A DNA stretch of 64,000 nt from Pseudogemmobacter bohemicus (GTDB taxonomy: Bacteria > Pseudomonadota > Alphaproteobacteria > Rhodobacterales > Rhodobacteraceae), in assembly GCF_003290025.1 (NCBI RefSeq), contig NZ_QNHG01000003.1, forward strand, positions 698,413 through 762,412, given 5' to 3'. Below the pieces are notes generated by a model. The model ran no database searches. It saw nothing but the letters and a program-made list of their open reading frames with translations, and was not told the DNA's origin. Made by a program: the position numbers and the translations under genes. Each line of letters opens with the position of its first letter. Within the stretch, counting starts at the first letter, position 1. Positions 44,001 through 53,253 of the stretch are shown in pieces.

Positions 44001-44017
44001 ACCGTAATCTTTACGGT
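44001..44017. promoter_or_regulatory. Operator between Mu-like transposase and repressor
   Basis: ACCGTAA-TCT-TTACGGT: perfect 7-bp arms in the 36-base gap between the divergent transposase fragment and the HTH gene. The geometry is that of a phage early-region switch. TTTAAAG and GTAATC around it could be promoter parts. Confidence 0.7.
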
Positions 44018-44026
44018 ATTGCCTGT

Positions 44027-44497
44027 TTGGATGTGGTTCTGCGTAAACTGGACCCGAGGCAACAATCGGCTGAAACGCTTGATCTGTTCTGCTTGCTTCG
44101 CACGATCATGGCCGCGCGTGGCTTGACCGTGACCCAACTCGTCAGGATGGCCGGTGTGTCCAGAAGCGCCATGGAGAAATACCTCGCTGGTCCCAGCTCT
44201 CCCGGAGCGGTCACCATCGCCAACCTGTCGAAGGAACTGAACATGAGTGCAGATCTGCTCATGTTCGGGAACCTGGACCCCCAGGTCGAGTCAGCTTATC
44301 AACGCGCCTTCAAGGCGTTTGCTGACCTGATCGAAGCCCTCGAATGCGATCCGATACCCGCCCCGGAGTTCAGGTCGCTGAAGGTCGGCAGCAAAGCGTT
44401 TGCTGACTTCGCCCGCGATCAGGCGTTCGCCCGCGCTGGCCTCTTCAAAAGGTCGTTTGAAGCCGGTCGGCGAGACGAACACTTTCGGATTGTGTGA
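44027..44497 (+). CDS. XRE-family phage-type repressor
   Basis: 156 residues if started at TTG 44027; GTG 44033 and ATG 44108 are alternatives and no strong ribosome site decides. A lambda-type helix-turn-helix lies at about 30-75 (LTVTQLVRMAGVSRSAMEKY and ITIANLSKELNMSADLL-like VTIANLSKELNMSAD). The C-terminal half is charged and helical, without a LexA/CI peptidase motif. The gene is more AT-rich than its neighbours. Likely repressor of the Mu-like element. Confidence 0.7.
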   Translation: MDVVLRKLDPRQQSAETLDLFCLLRTIMAARGLTVTQLVRMAGVSRSAMEKYLAGPSSPGAVTIANLSKELNMSADLLMFGNLDPQVESAYQRAFKAFADLIEALECDPIPAPEFRSLKVGSKAFADFARDQAFARAGLFKRSFEAGRRDEHFRIV

Positions 44498-44797
44498 GCG
44501 TTAAGTGTTAAGCCAATACCCAACGTTCAATAGGAAACGGGAACTGAACCCTTCCCGATTATGGGCAAATCATCCCACACTTGCGAAATTTCACCACTGA
44601 TTTCATTGACTATTTTGTGCCTCTTCCGAGGCGTGAAGGCCTGCACCTACCCGTGCAGCCCTCAAAGTATCAAACCTGTTGAGACGTGTCACGAGGGGGC
44701 AGGGCCACCTCTTCTTCGCACCCATTGCCGGGCAGCGCCCCCTTTTCCCCGGGCTGCAAGGGCGTTACACCAGCAAACACAGCACGAGGGGAACACC
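44498..44797 (+). other. trpB upstream region
   Basis: 300 bases between the repressor and trpB, AT-rich in its first half and GC-rich in its second. TTGACT at 44608 could be a -35, without a convincing -10. No leader peptide with tandem Trp codons was found, so classical trp attenuation is not supported. No gene recognised. Confidence 0.45.
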
Positions 44798-46030
<1,233 letters not shown>

Positions 46031-46034
46031 GCCC

Positions 46035-46386
46035 ATGCTGAAGGCGGCCAGTTTCGCGCTTGTCTCCCTGCTGTTGCCGGCCATGGCCGCCGCGGGGATC
46101 TAGGGCCGCTATTCGGCGGGCGACTGCAACGATCCCCATTCGGACGCGCATGTCACGGTCACACCCGGCGCAATCGAATTCTACGAGAGCCTCTGCGCCC
46201 TTGAAAGCCCGACGCCCGTTCGCGGCATGGATCACCTTCCTCTATGACATGGTTTGCCCGGGCGAGGGCACGACCTGGACAGGCCGCATCCCGCTGATGC
46301 CCGATCCTGCTGATGCCTGACAGGGAGGCCGGTCTCTTGCGGGTCGGGAGCGGGTTTTCGGTGCGCTACAAGCGCTGCGAACAGGG
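46035..46386 (+). pseudogene. Decayed gene for a small secreted protein after trpB
   Basis: ATG 46035 starts a signal peptide (ASFALVSLLLPAMAAAG) but meets an in-frame TAG at codon 23. The same frame then continues with GRYSAGDCNDPHSDAHVTV up to TPVRGMDHLPL. Coding then moves frame: LYDMVCPGEGTTWTGRIPL, then, in another frame, GLLRVGSGFSVRYKRCEQG. Cysteines and length fit a secreted protein of about 110 residues. One nonsense change and at least two frameshifts make it inactive. Confidence 0.7.
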
Positions 46387-46776
46387 CTATTTCAGCTTTG
46401 GTATGCCGCCGAATTCCTGCAGCCCGAGGCTGAGCCCGCGCCCGATCCGATGCGCGAGCGCCGACCAGGCGCCGGCGGTTTCCGGGCTCAGGCGGCGGCT
46501 CAGGGTCTCATCGAACAGCCTGAGCCAGGGGGTGAACATGCCGGCACGGACATTGCCGGCGGCTTTGTGGACGGCCATCGGATTGCCGTCATAACCGCGC
46601 TCCATCAGGATGGCATTGCGCCAGAAGGCGATGATCTTTTCCTCATGCGCCGGCCAGTCGGTGACATGCGCGCCGAAGACCGGACCCAGCACCGGATGCG
46701 CCCGCACCGCAGCATAGAAGTCATGCACCACGTCGCGCAGCTCATTGTCGGAAATAGGAAAGCGGGCGAGGGTCAT
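46387..46776 (-). CDS. Group III truncated haemoglobin
   Basis: 129-residue 2-on-2 globin. The class III ligands can be aligned: Tyr21 (B10, DFYAAV), His44 (E7, WPAHEE), His70 (F8 proximal, MAVHKAA) and Trp84 (G8, FTPWLRLF). It likely binds O2 or NO; group III function is poorly known. Its 3' end touches the trpB-side pseudogene. Confidence 0.9.
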   Translation of the reverse strand: MTLARFPISDNELRDVVHDFYAAVRAHPVLGPVFGAHVTDWPAHEEKIIAFWRNAILMERGYDGNPMAVHKAAGNVRAGMFTPWLRLFDETLSRRLSPETAGAWSALAHRIGRGLSLGLQEFGGIPKLK

Positions 46777-46818
46777 CTGGCTGATTTCCAGGCTGAAATG
46801 TTCGATAAGTGAAAGCGA

Positions 46819-47196
46819 CTAGGCATCGTTATCGGTAGCGTAGAGCCGCAGAACCTCCAGCGGAACCTGGTCAAGTGTCGCATGATGGGTGGCTTTCAGC
46901 CGCAATTTCGGCGCGGCGCCTTCTTCATGTGCCTGAAGGAAACGCCCGGCGCAAAGGCACCACTGATCGCCCGGTTTCAGCCCCGGAAAGCCGAATTCAG
47001 GGCGCGGCGTCGAGAGGTCATTGCCGAGATATTTCGACAAAGCGAGGAACTCGGCCGTCATCTCGGCACAGACCGTATGCAGCCCCTGGTCGGTCGGTCC
47101 GGAATTGCAGCAGCCATCCCGGAAAAACCCGGTCAACGGGCGGGTCGAACAGGGTTCCAGTGCACCGCCCAGCACATTGATCGACGGGTATTTCAT
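46819..47196 (-). CDS. DUF2237 family protein
   Basis: 125 residues; ATG 47196 (a GTG immediately before is possible). DUF2237 signatures: NVLGGALEPCS, LTGFFRDGCCNSGP, DQGLHTVCAEMT, PEFGFPGLKPGDQWCLCAGRF. Six conserved cysteines suggest a metal or redox role; biochemical function is unknown. Possibly co-transcribed with the haemoglobin gene 42 bases downstream. Confidence 0.9.
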   Translation of the reverse strand: MKYPSINVLGGALEPCSTRPLTGFFRDGCCNSGPTDQGLHTVCAEMTAEFLALSKYLGNDLSTPRPEFGFPGLKPGDQWCLCAGRFLQAHEEGAAPKLRLKATHHATLDQVPLEVLRLYATDNDA

Positions 47197-47289
47197 CACG
47201 CTCTCCCTTTGCAGCCCAGCCTGCGGAAAGCGCCGGCCGGGGTCAAGTCACGCTGCGGCCAGCCACAGACTACGCTCAGAGCCAGCGCA

Positions 47290-48483
47290 TCAGGGCCAGC
47301 GCGTTGAGGCCAAAGGCGGAATCAGCTGACCGGCAACCAGCCGGGTCAGCAATCCGGGCAACGGCGGCACCAGCGAGGCAGGCGCAAGCACGAGGTCGCG
47401 GAGCAGCGGCAACAGCCGGCTGTCGGATTGATAGGCCGGCGTCAGAAAGGCGCTGAGCAGCTGGTAAAGGCGCACATGCCAGCGCCGCATCCTGGCATAG
47501 GCGGCTGGCGCATCATCCAGGTCCTGCCGCAACGCAAGCCGCAGCGCCAGCGCGTCAAGCAGCGCCATATTCGCCCCCTGGCCCAGCTGCGGGCTGGCGC
47601 GATGGGCAGAATCACCGATGAAGACCAGCCGCCGCTCATAGGGGCGGCGCAAAGTACCATGGCTGTAAAAGGCCGGGGTCATCTGCGCCGCCGATTCAAT
47701 CGGCGCGATAAAGGGCGCCATTTCAGACCAATGCGCGGTGACCTCCGCCTTCCAGCCGGCAAATTCCGCCTCTCCCCAATGCGACAGTTTCCGGCGCGGC
47801 ATCGACCAGAAGACGGCGGCGCGGCTTGTGGCCTCGCCCGGCAGGCGACCGATGGGCAGCACCCCGGCCATATGGCTTGCGCGAAAATAGCGCTGGCGCA
47901 GCTCGTCTCCGGGCAGGGCGCCGTCCTCCGGCCAGGGCACATGCCCCCAGATCGCGCCATAAAGCAGCGGCCGCGCCTTCATCGGCGACAGGAGCGAGCC
48001 GGCGCCCGAGGCATCGACCACGAAGTCGAACGCCCTCATTGCCCCGGCAGCGCTGCGCATCACCCGCTGCTCGCCGCGCAGCTCGGTGCCGGTCACTTCC
48101 GCGCCGGTGATCAGCTGCACACCGCTTTCCGTCATCGCCTGCCAGAGCAGATGGAAAAGGCTGGCGCGAAGCATCCCGAGCCCCGGCGCCGCCGCCGGAT
48201 AATGCACATCAAGCGCATTGCGCCGCCCCGACCGGCCGCGCATCCGCCGGATCGGCGTGCCAAGCGCGCGCGCCGCCTCGTCCAGCCCCAGCTCTGCCAG
48301 CACCGCCAGTCCTACCGGCTGGATCATCAGCCCCGAACCCAGAGCGCGCGGCTCTGCGAACCGCTCGATCAGGGTGACCTTATGGCCATCCCGCGCCAGC
48401 AGGCCCGCCGCCGCGAGGCCCCCCATCCCGGCACCGATCACCGCGATTTCCAGCGCTTTGCCCGTGTGATTCCCCGCCGCCAT
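47290..48483 (-). CDS. FAD-dependent aromatic-ring-type monooxygenase
   Basis: 397 residues, ATG 48483 with GAGGTGGG upstream. Group A flavoprotein hydroxylase: FAD-binding Rossmann motif IAVIGAGMGGLAAAGLLA at about 12-29 and the second motif LVFIGDSAHRASPQLGQGAN near 285-305. The DG-type NAD(P)H motif appears as FVVDASGAGSL. Similar to UbiH/PHBH/salicylate hydroxylase relatives; substrate unclear. Divergent from ileS. Confidence 0.85.
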   Translation of the reverse strand: MAAGNHTGKALEIAVIGAGMGGLAAAGLLARDGHKVTLIERFAEPRALGSGLMIQPVGLAVLAELGLDEAARALGTPIRRMRGRSGRRNALDVHYPAAAPGLGMLRASLFHLLWQAMTESGVQLITGAEVTGTELRGEQRVMRSAAGAMRAFDFVVDASGAGSLLSPMKARPLLYGAIWGHVPWPEDGALPGDELRQRYFRASHMAGVLPIGRLPGEATSRAAVFWSMPRRKLSHWGEAEFAGWKAEVTAHWSEMAPFIAPIESAAQMTPAFYSHGTLRRPYERRLVFIGDSAHRASPQLGQGANMALLDALALRLALRQDLDDAPAAYARMRRWHVRLYQLLSAFLTPAYQSDSRLLPLLRDLVLAPASLVPPLPGLLTRLVAGQLIPPLASTRWP

Positions 48484-48699
48484 CCTCAACCCACCTCTGG
48501 ACCAGTTCCATGGCCAGGACTATAAGCCGGCACCATGTCGTATCTTTTCGCGATCCTCGCCCGGCTCCCGGGTGTCCGAATTAGCGGCCCGGCGCGCTGA
48601 ATACCAGCACGCCGGGAGATTTCGCGCGGACCGGCCTTGCTGCGAATGGCGCAGGGCCGGGGGCGCAGCCAGAGCCAACATTCCAGAGGACCGCATAAG

Positions 48700-51651
48700 A
48701 TGTGCGCCGATACCACCGCTGATACCGCTTCCGATGCGGCTGTCGATTATCGCGACACCGTTTTTCTGCCCGAAACCGATTTCCCGATGCGGGGCGATCT
48801 GCCGAACCGCGAACCCGACTGGCTGGCCCGCTGGGCGCGGCTTGGCGTCTATAACCGGCTGCGCGAGAAGGCGGGCCGCCCCTCTTTCGTGCTGCATGAC
48901 GGCCCTCCCTATGCCAATGGTCACCTCCATATCGGCCATGCGCTGAACAAGGTGATCAAGGATATCATCACGCGCAGCCATCAGATGATGGGCCATGATG
49001 CGCGCTATGTGCCGGGCTGGGACTGCCACGGCCTGCCGATCGAGTGGAAGATCGAGGAACAATACCGCGCCAAAGGCCTGAACAAGGACGATGTGAATGT
49101 CGTCGATTTCCGCCAGGAATGCCGCCGCTTTGCCGAGGGTTGGGTGGATATCCAGCGCGAGGAATTCAAGCGTCTGGGTGTCTATGGCAATTGGGGAGAT
49201 CCTTACCTGACAATGGCTTATCACGCCGAGGCGGTGATTGCCCAGGACTTTATGAAGCTCCTGATGAACGGCTCGCTCTATCAGGGATCAAAACCCGTGA
49301 TGTGGTCGCCGGTCGAGAAGACCGCTTTGGCCGAGGCTGAGATCGAATATCACGACCATACCAGCCACACGGTCTGGGTGCGGTTCCGCCCGGCCTCGGC
49401 CGCGCATTTCCCCGAGCTGGATGGCTGCATCAACACCGATCTGTTGCAGGCCTCGGTGGTGATCTGGACCACGACGCCCTGGACGATCCCGCAAAACCGC
49501 GCCGTGGCTTACGGGCCGGAGATCGCCTATGGCCTCTACCGCGTCGATGCGGCCGACGAGAAATCGACGGCGGTGGTCGGTGAGACCCTGGTGCTGGCCG
49601 ATGCGCTGGCCGAGGGCGTCAGGGCTGCGGCGAAGGTCGAGGCCTGGACCCGGTTGCGCGATGTGAAAGCCCCGGAGTTTGAAGGGGTTATCTTGCGTCA
49701 CCCTTATCACGGGGTCGAGGGTGGCAATGGCGAATGGGATTATGATATTCCCATGCTGCCGGGCGATCATGTGACCGATGATGCCGGCACGGGCTTTGTC
49801 CATACCGCGCCCAGCCACGGCGATGACGACTACCAGGTGGGCGTGAAATACAAGCTGCCGATGACGTATAACGTCACCGAAGACAGTTCGTACCGCGCGG
49901 ATCTGCCCTTGTTCGGCGGCCAGCACATCATCCTCGCCGATGGCAAGGAAGGCCCGGCAAATGTCTCGAATATCAAGCAGATGGCCTATTCGGGCGCGCT
50001 GCTGGCCAAGGGCAGGGTCAAGCATTCCTACCCGCATAGCTGGCGCTCGAAAGCGCCGGTGATCTTCCGCAACACGCCGCAATGGTTTGCGGCTATCGAC
50101 GAGACGCTGAATGACGGTTTTGGCGAGTTCGGCGACACGATCCGCAAACGCGCTTTGACCTCGATCGAGGATCTGGTGGAGTTCACGCCGGTTTCGGGCA
50201 AGAACCGCCTCCATTCGATGATCGAGCACCGGCCCGACTGGGTGCTCTCGCGCCAGCGCGCCTGGGGCGTGCCGCTGACCTGCTTCACCAGAAAAGGTGC
50301 GAAGCCGACCGATCCGGATTTCCTTTTGCGCAATGACACTGTCAACCAGCGCATCTATGAGGCGTTCGGGCAAGACGGCGCCGATGTCTGGTATGTGCAA
50401 GGTTTCAAGGAAAAAGCCCTCGAAGGGGTGGTTGATCCGTCGGATTATGAACAGGTCTATGATGTGCTGGATGTGTGGTTCGATAGTGGCTCGACCCATG
50501 CTTTCGTGCTGAGGGACCGCGCCGACGGCACCGATGACGGCATTGCCGATGTCTATCTTGAGGGCACCGACCAGCATCGCGGCTGGTTCCATTCTTCGCT
50601 GTTGCAGGCCTCGGCCACCCGGGGCCGTGCGCCTTATCGCAATGTGGTGACGCATGGGTTCACGCTGGATGAGAAGGGCATGAAGATGTCCAAATCCATC
50701 GGCAACACCGTCGCGCCCCAGGAAATCATCAAGGAATATGGCGCCGATATTCTGCGCCTTTGGGTGGCGCAAACCGATTACACGCTGGATCAGCGGATCG
50801 GCCCCAAGATCATCAAAGGCACCGCCGACAGCTATCGTCGTCTGCGCAATACGCTGCGGTTCATGCTGGGCGCGCTGGCCGGATTCAGCGAGTCCGAGCG
50901 GGTGGACGAGGCGAGCATGCCCGAGCTGGAGCAATGGGTGCTGCACCGCCTGGCGGAACTCGACGAGGAAATCCGCCGCGAATACCGCGCTTTCAATTTT
51001 GCGGGCGTGTTCCAGACGCTGTTCAACTTCGCGACGGTGGACCTCTCGGCCTATTATTTCGACATCCGCAAGGATGCGCTGTATTGCGACGGGCCCGACA
51101 GTCCGCGCCGCTGTGCTGCGCGGACGGTGCTGGATCTCTTGTTCCAGCGCCTGACGACCTGGCTCGCGCCGATCCTGCCGTTTACGATGGAGGATGTCTG
51201 GTTGTCGCGTCACCCGGGCGATGACAGTTCGGTCCACCTGGAGGACTTCCCCGAGACGCCGAACGCCTGGAAGAACGAGGCGCTGGCGAAAAAATGGGAG
51301 GGCATCCGGGCGGCGCGGCGCGTGGTGACCGGCGCGCTTGAGGTCGAGCGCACCGCCAAGGTGATCGGCGCCAGCCTTGAGGCGAAGCCGGTTGTGCATG
51401 TGGCCAATACGGCGATGCTGGCGGCGTTGAATTCGGTCGCTTTCGCCGATATCTGCATCACCTCGGGCATCACCCTGACCGATGCACCGGCGCCGGAGAC
51501 CGCCTTCACGCTGGCCGATATGCCGGCGGTGAAAGTGGTCTTCGCCCCGGCGGAGGGCGCGAAATGTCAGCGTTGCTGGCAGATCCTGCCCGAGGTCGGC
51601 CATAAGAATCACCCCGAGACCTGCGTGCGCTGCAACAGCGTTCTGGGCTGA
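48700..51651 (+). CDS. ileS: Isoleucyl-tRNA synthetase
   Basis: Class I synthetase charging tRNA-Ile, 983 residues from ATG 48700 (AGAGGA upstream). HLHIGHAL motif at 75-82 (HIGH 77-80), KMSKS near 663, a CP1 editing domain between (TTTPWTIPQNRAVA) and a C-terminal zinc ribbon (CQRCWQ, ETCVRC). The long insertions are typical of the alphaproteobacterial type. Confidence 0.98.
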   Translation: MCADTTADTASDAAVDYRDTVFLPETDFPMRGDLPNREPDWLARWARLGVYNRLREKAGRPSFVLHDGPPYANGHLHIGHALNKVIKDIITRSHQMMGHDARYVPGWDCHGLPIEWKIEEQYRAKGLNKDDVNVVDFRQECRRFAEGWVDIQREEFKRLGVYGNWGDPYLTMAYHAEAVIAQDFMKLLMNGSLYQGSKPVMWSPVEKTALAEAEIEYHDHTSHTVWVRFRPASAAHFPELDGCINTDLLQASVVIWTTTPWTIPQNRAVAYGPEIAYGLYRVDAADEKSTAVVGETLVLADALAEGVRAAAKVEAWTRLRDVKAPEFEGVILRHPYHGVEGGNGEWDYDIPMLPGDHVTDDAGTGFVHTAPSHGDDDYQVGVKYKLPMTYNVTEDSSYRADLPLFGGQHIILADGKEGPANVSNIKQMAYSGALLAKGRVKHSYPHSWRSKAPVIFRNTPQWFAAIDETLNDGFGEFGDTIRKRALTSIEDLVEFTPVSGKNRLHSMIEHRPDWVLSRQRAWGVPLTCFTRKGAKPTDPDFLLRNDTVNQRIYEAFGQDGADVWYVQGFKEKALEGVVDPSDYEQVYDVLDVWFDSGSTHAFVLRDRADGTDDGIADVYLEGTDQHRGWFHSSLLQASATRGRAPYRNVVTHGFTLDEKGMKMSKSIGNTVAPQEIIKEYGADILRLWVAQTDYTLDQRIGPKIIKGTADSYRRLRNTLRFMLGALAGFSESERVDEASMPELEQWVLHRLAELDEEIRREYRAFNFAGVFQTLFNFATVDLSAYYFDIRKDALYCDGPDSPRRCAARTVLDLLFQRLTTWLAPILPFTMEDVWLSRHPGDDSSVHLEDFPETPNAWKNEALAKKWEGIRAARRVVTGALEVERTAKVIGASLEAKPVVHVANTAMLAALNSVAFADICITSGITLTDAPAPETAFTLADMPAVKVVFAPAEGAKCQRCWQILPEVGHKNHPETCVRCNSVLG

Positions 51652-51668
51652 GGGAAGGCTGGATAAAC

Positions 51669-51697
51669 AAAGGCCGCATCGCAGGATGCGGCCTTTT
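51669..51697 (+). terminator. Terminator of ileS
   Basis: AAAGGCCGCATC-GCAG-GATGCGGCCTTT with a further T; a perfect 12-bp stem with a tetraloop, 17 bases past the stop. Confidence 0.93.
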
Positions 51698-52227
51698 CTG
51701 TTCCTGGCGCGGCGCGGGGTTTCGCGGTTGGTAAGCACCCGGTGCGGGCGTCGGCAGGGGGGGGCCTTGCGCATGAGCGGATCCCGCCGTCTGGCGTCAT
51801 CCCGTGCGGGGTGCCAGTGGATGATGAAACCATCGCCCCGGAAGCCGGTTTATTGCGGCCTGCGCTGTTGATGTCGCAGGCGCCGGTCGGAGGCGAAAGT
51901 CACAGCGGGCTGTCGGGATACCGTGGCGGCGGAATTGCGGTCCGGGCGGTCGAAACAGGACTTGCCGTGTTGCGGCTCGGGGCCGGACAGGCGGCCGGCG
52001 CAAGTGGCAACAGCATGGTGCTCAGGGACGGGCTGAGGCGAGGCGAGGCCCCCCTGACAGATCAGGAGCGGCATCCCCGGAGGCCAGGGCATGAACGGGC
52101 CCCATCGCGTGGATTTTCCATGACCTGCCCGGCCCTGGTCGCGGGATTACCTTAGTTTGTTCCGAATTCGGCCCGTTTCCTGGCCCATCCCGGCGGGGAT
52201 GTGTTTCTCAGTCAGGGGGCAAGGCCC
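51698..52227. other. Gene-poor region between ileS and a hypothetical gene
   Basis: 530 bases. The longest open frame (51742-52155, plus) shows no family similarity, has third-position GC below its neighbours and no ribosome site. A minus frame in the same place also looks random. A worn-out gene is possible but not supported. Confidence 0.45.
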
Positions 52228-52827
52228 ATGAATATGCCCATGAATATGCAGGTCCGCGACATTGCCGGGCGCCAGTCTCTCGATCTTTCAAAGCTGTTTT
52301 TCGGCGATGTGCTGCTGGTCGGGCTGGCGCTGATCGCGGGGCAACAAGAGCCACGAATGCGGGTGGTCACCGTTACCGACCGCCAGCAGATCCGCACCCG
52401 CGAGAGCTTCAACGCGGAATATCAGGAAGTGCCGGCCAATCCGAAACAAAAGCGCAGCCTGCAAAAGGTCACGGGCGAGATTTTCGGCGATGACGTTACC
52501 TTCAAAATGGCGACCGGGCCGTCGCGGCTGTTCAAGGTGCCGCTGCCCGATGCGAGGAAGGCCGGCGCCCAGGCGATAAAAATGCATCTGCCGCAGCTGA
52601 TCGCGCTGTTTTACCGCGACCAGGCAGAGGGCTTGCGCGACAGTCTTTACACGCTGACCGCCAAACGCGGTTTCCTTGCGATGTCGCCCGAGATCGCGCT
52701 GCAGGTCGGCGATGATCTGTTCCGGATCGACAAGACCCGCGCCGTGGTAAGCCGCCGGGGCGAGGTGCTGCTGGATCTTTCGCGCGAAGAGCTGCGGCAA
52801 AGGGCCGAACAGGCCGGCTATCTCTGA
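52228..52827 (+). CDS. Hypothetical protein, no recognised family
   Basis: 199 residues from ATG 52228 with GGGGGCAAGG before it (a GTG at 52201 is possible). The start repeats the codons MNMPMNM. The middle is basic and mixed alpha/beta (VTVTDRQQIRTRESFNAEYQ, KRSLQKVTGEIFGDD). The end (LDLSREELRQRAEQAGYL) is helical. One hydrophobic stretch (FGDVLLVGLALIAG) near 25-38 may be buried or membrane-associated. Codon usage is normal, so it is likely real; function unknown. Confidence 0.65.
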   Translation: MNMPMNMQVRDIAGRQSLDLSKLFFGDVLLVGLALIAGQQEPRMRVVTVTDRQQIRTRESFNAEYQEVPANPKQKRSLQKVTGEIFGDDVTFKMATGPSRLFKVPLPDARKAGAQAIKMHLPQLIALFYRDQAEGLRDSLYTLTAKRGFLAMSPEIALQVGDDLFRIDKTRAVVSRRGEVLLDLSREELRQRAEQAGYL

Positions 52828-52868
52828 TCGCCTGTGCCTGCTTATCGGCCTTTCCCGGTCGTGATATG

Positions 52869-52898
52869 AAAAAGACGCCAGCGGCAAGCGCTGGCGTC
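52869..52898 (-). terminator. Terminator of the DUF1127 gene
   Basis: On the minus strand GACGCCAGCG / CGCTGGCGTC with a 5-base loop, followed by TTTTT (52873-52869). Positioned 50 bases past the DUF1127 stop and 42 bases past the stop of the convergent hypothetical gene. Confidence 0.85.
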
Positions 52899-52947
52899 AC
52901 AGGTGTTTCGTCACCGACAGGGGACGATCATTGAAGACAACGAAAGA

Positions 52948-53151
52948 TCAGGCGGCGCGTTTCACACCCAGCCAGAGCGGCAGCAGAATCGGCGCATTCG
53001 CGGCGCTGGTATCAGCCCCGAGCCCGTCATGCATCGCCATCAGGTCGCCGCGGGTCAGACCAATATCGTCCAGCAACCGGTCATCCGCGCGATTGAGCAG
53101 AAACGCAGTCGAACGGCGCATCTCCATCAGCGATTTCAGACGGGTGAACAT
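52948..53151 (-). CDS. DUF1127 small protein
   Basis: 67 residues from ATG 53151, with AAGGAGGCTACA upstream. The DUF1127 core RADDRLLDDIGLTRGDL is at about 21-37. The family includes RNA-binding or phosphate/RNA-turnover miniproteins in alphaproteobacteria. Here the tail of about 25 residues (LPLWLGVKRAA at the end) is unusual. Divergent from a LysR regulator that may control it. Confidence 0.88.
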   Translation of the reverse strand: MFTRLKSLMEMRRSTAFLLNRADDRLLDDIGLTRGDLMAMHDGLGADTSAANAPILLPLWLGVKRAA

Positions 53152-53192
53152 TGTAGCCTCCTTGGAATTACCAGATCTATATGGGTCAGGCT

Positions 53193-53240
53193 TTGACATT
53201 TCACAAACGAATAGATTTAATGTCTGGCATGATTAAATCT
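53193..53240 (+). promoter_or_regulatory. lysR promoter overlapped by an inverted-repeat operator
   Basis: TTGACA (53193-53198), exactly 17 bases, TTTAAT (53216-53221): a near-consensus sigma-70 promoter. A perfect 9-bp inverted repeat AGATTTAAT (53213-53221) / ATTAAATCT (53232-53240), with 10 bases between, covers the -10 and the predicted start of transcription. LysR proteins usually bind T-N11-A palindromes; binding here would repress lysR. Confidence 0.75.
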
Positions 53241-53253
53241 TATGGGTTTGGCA

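Noticed and set aside
44498..44797. trp attenuator before trpB
   Set aside because: No short leader peptide with tandem Trp codons and no terminator/antiterminator pair was found.
49288..51774. An 828-codon minus-strand frame opposite ileS
   Set aside because: Shadow of the ileS coding strand; His/Arg-rich with no domain.
51742..52155. A 137-codon plus frame after ileS
   Set aside because: Weak third-position GC, no ribosome site, Gly/Arg-rich and no family match; left as a gene-poor region.
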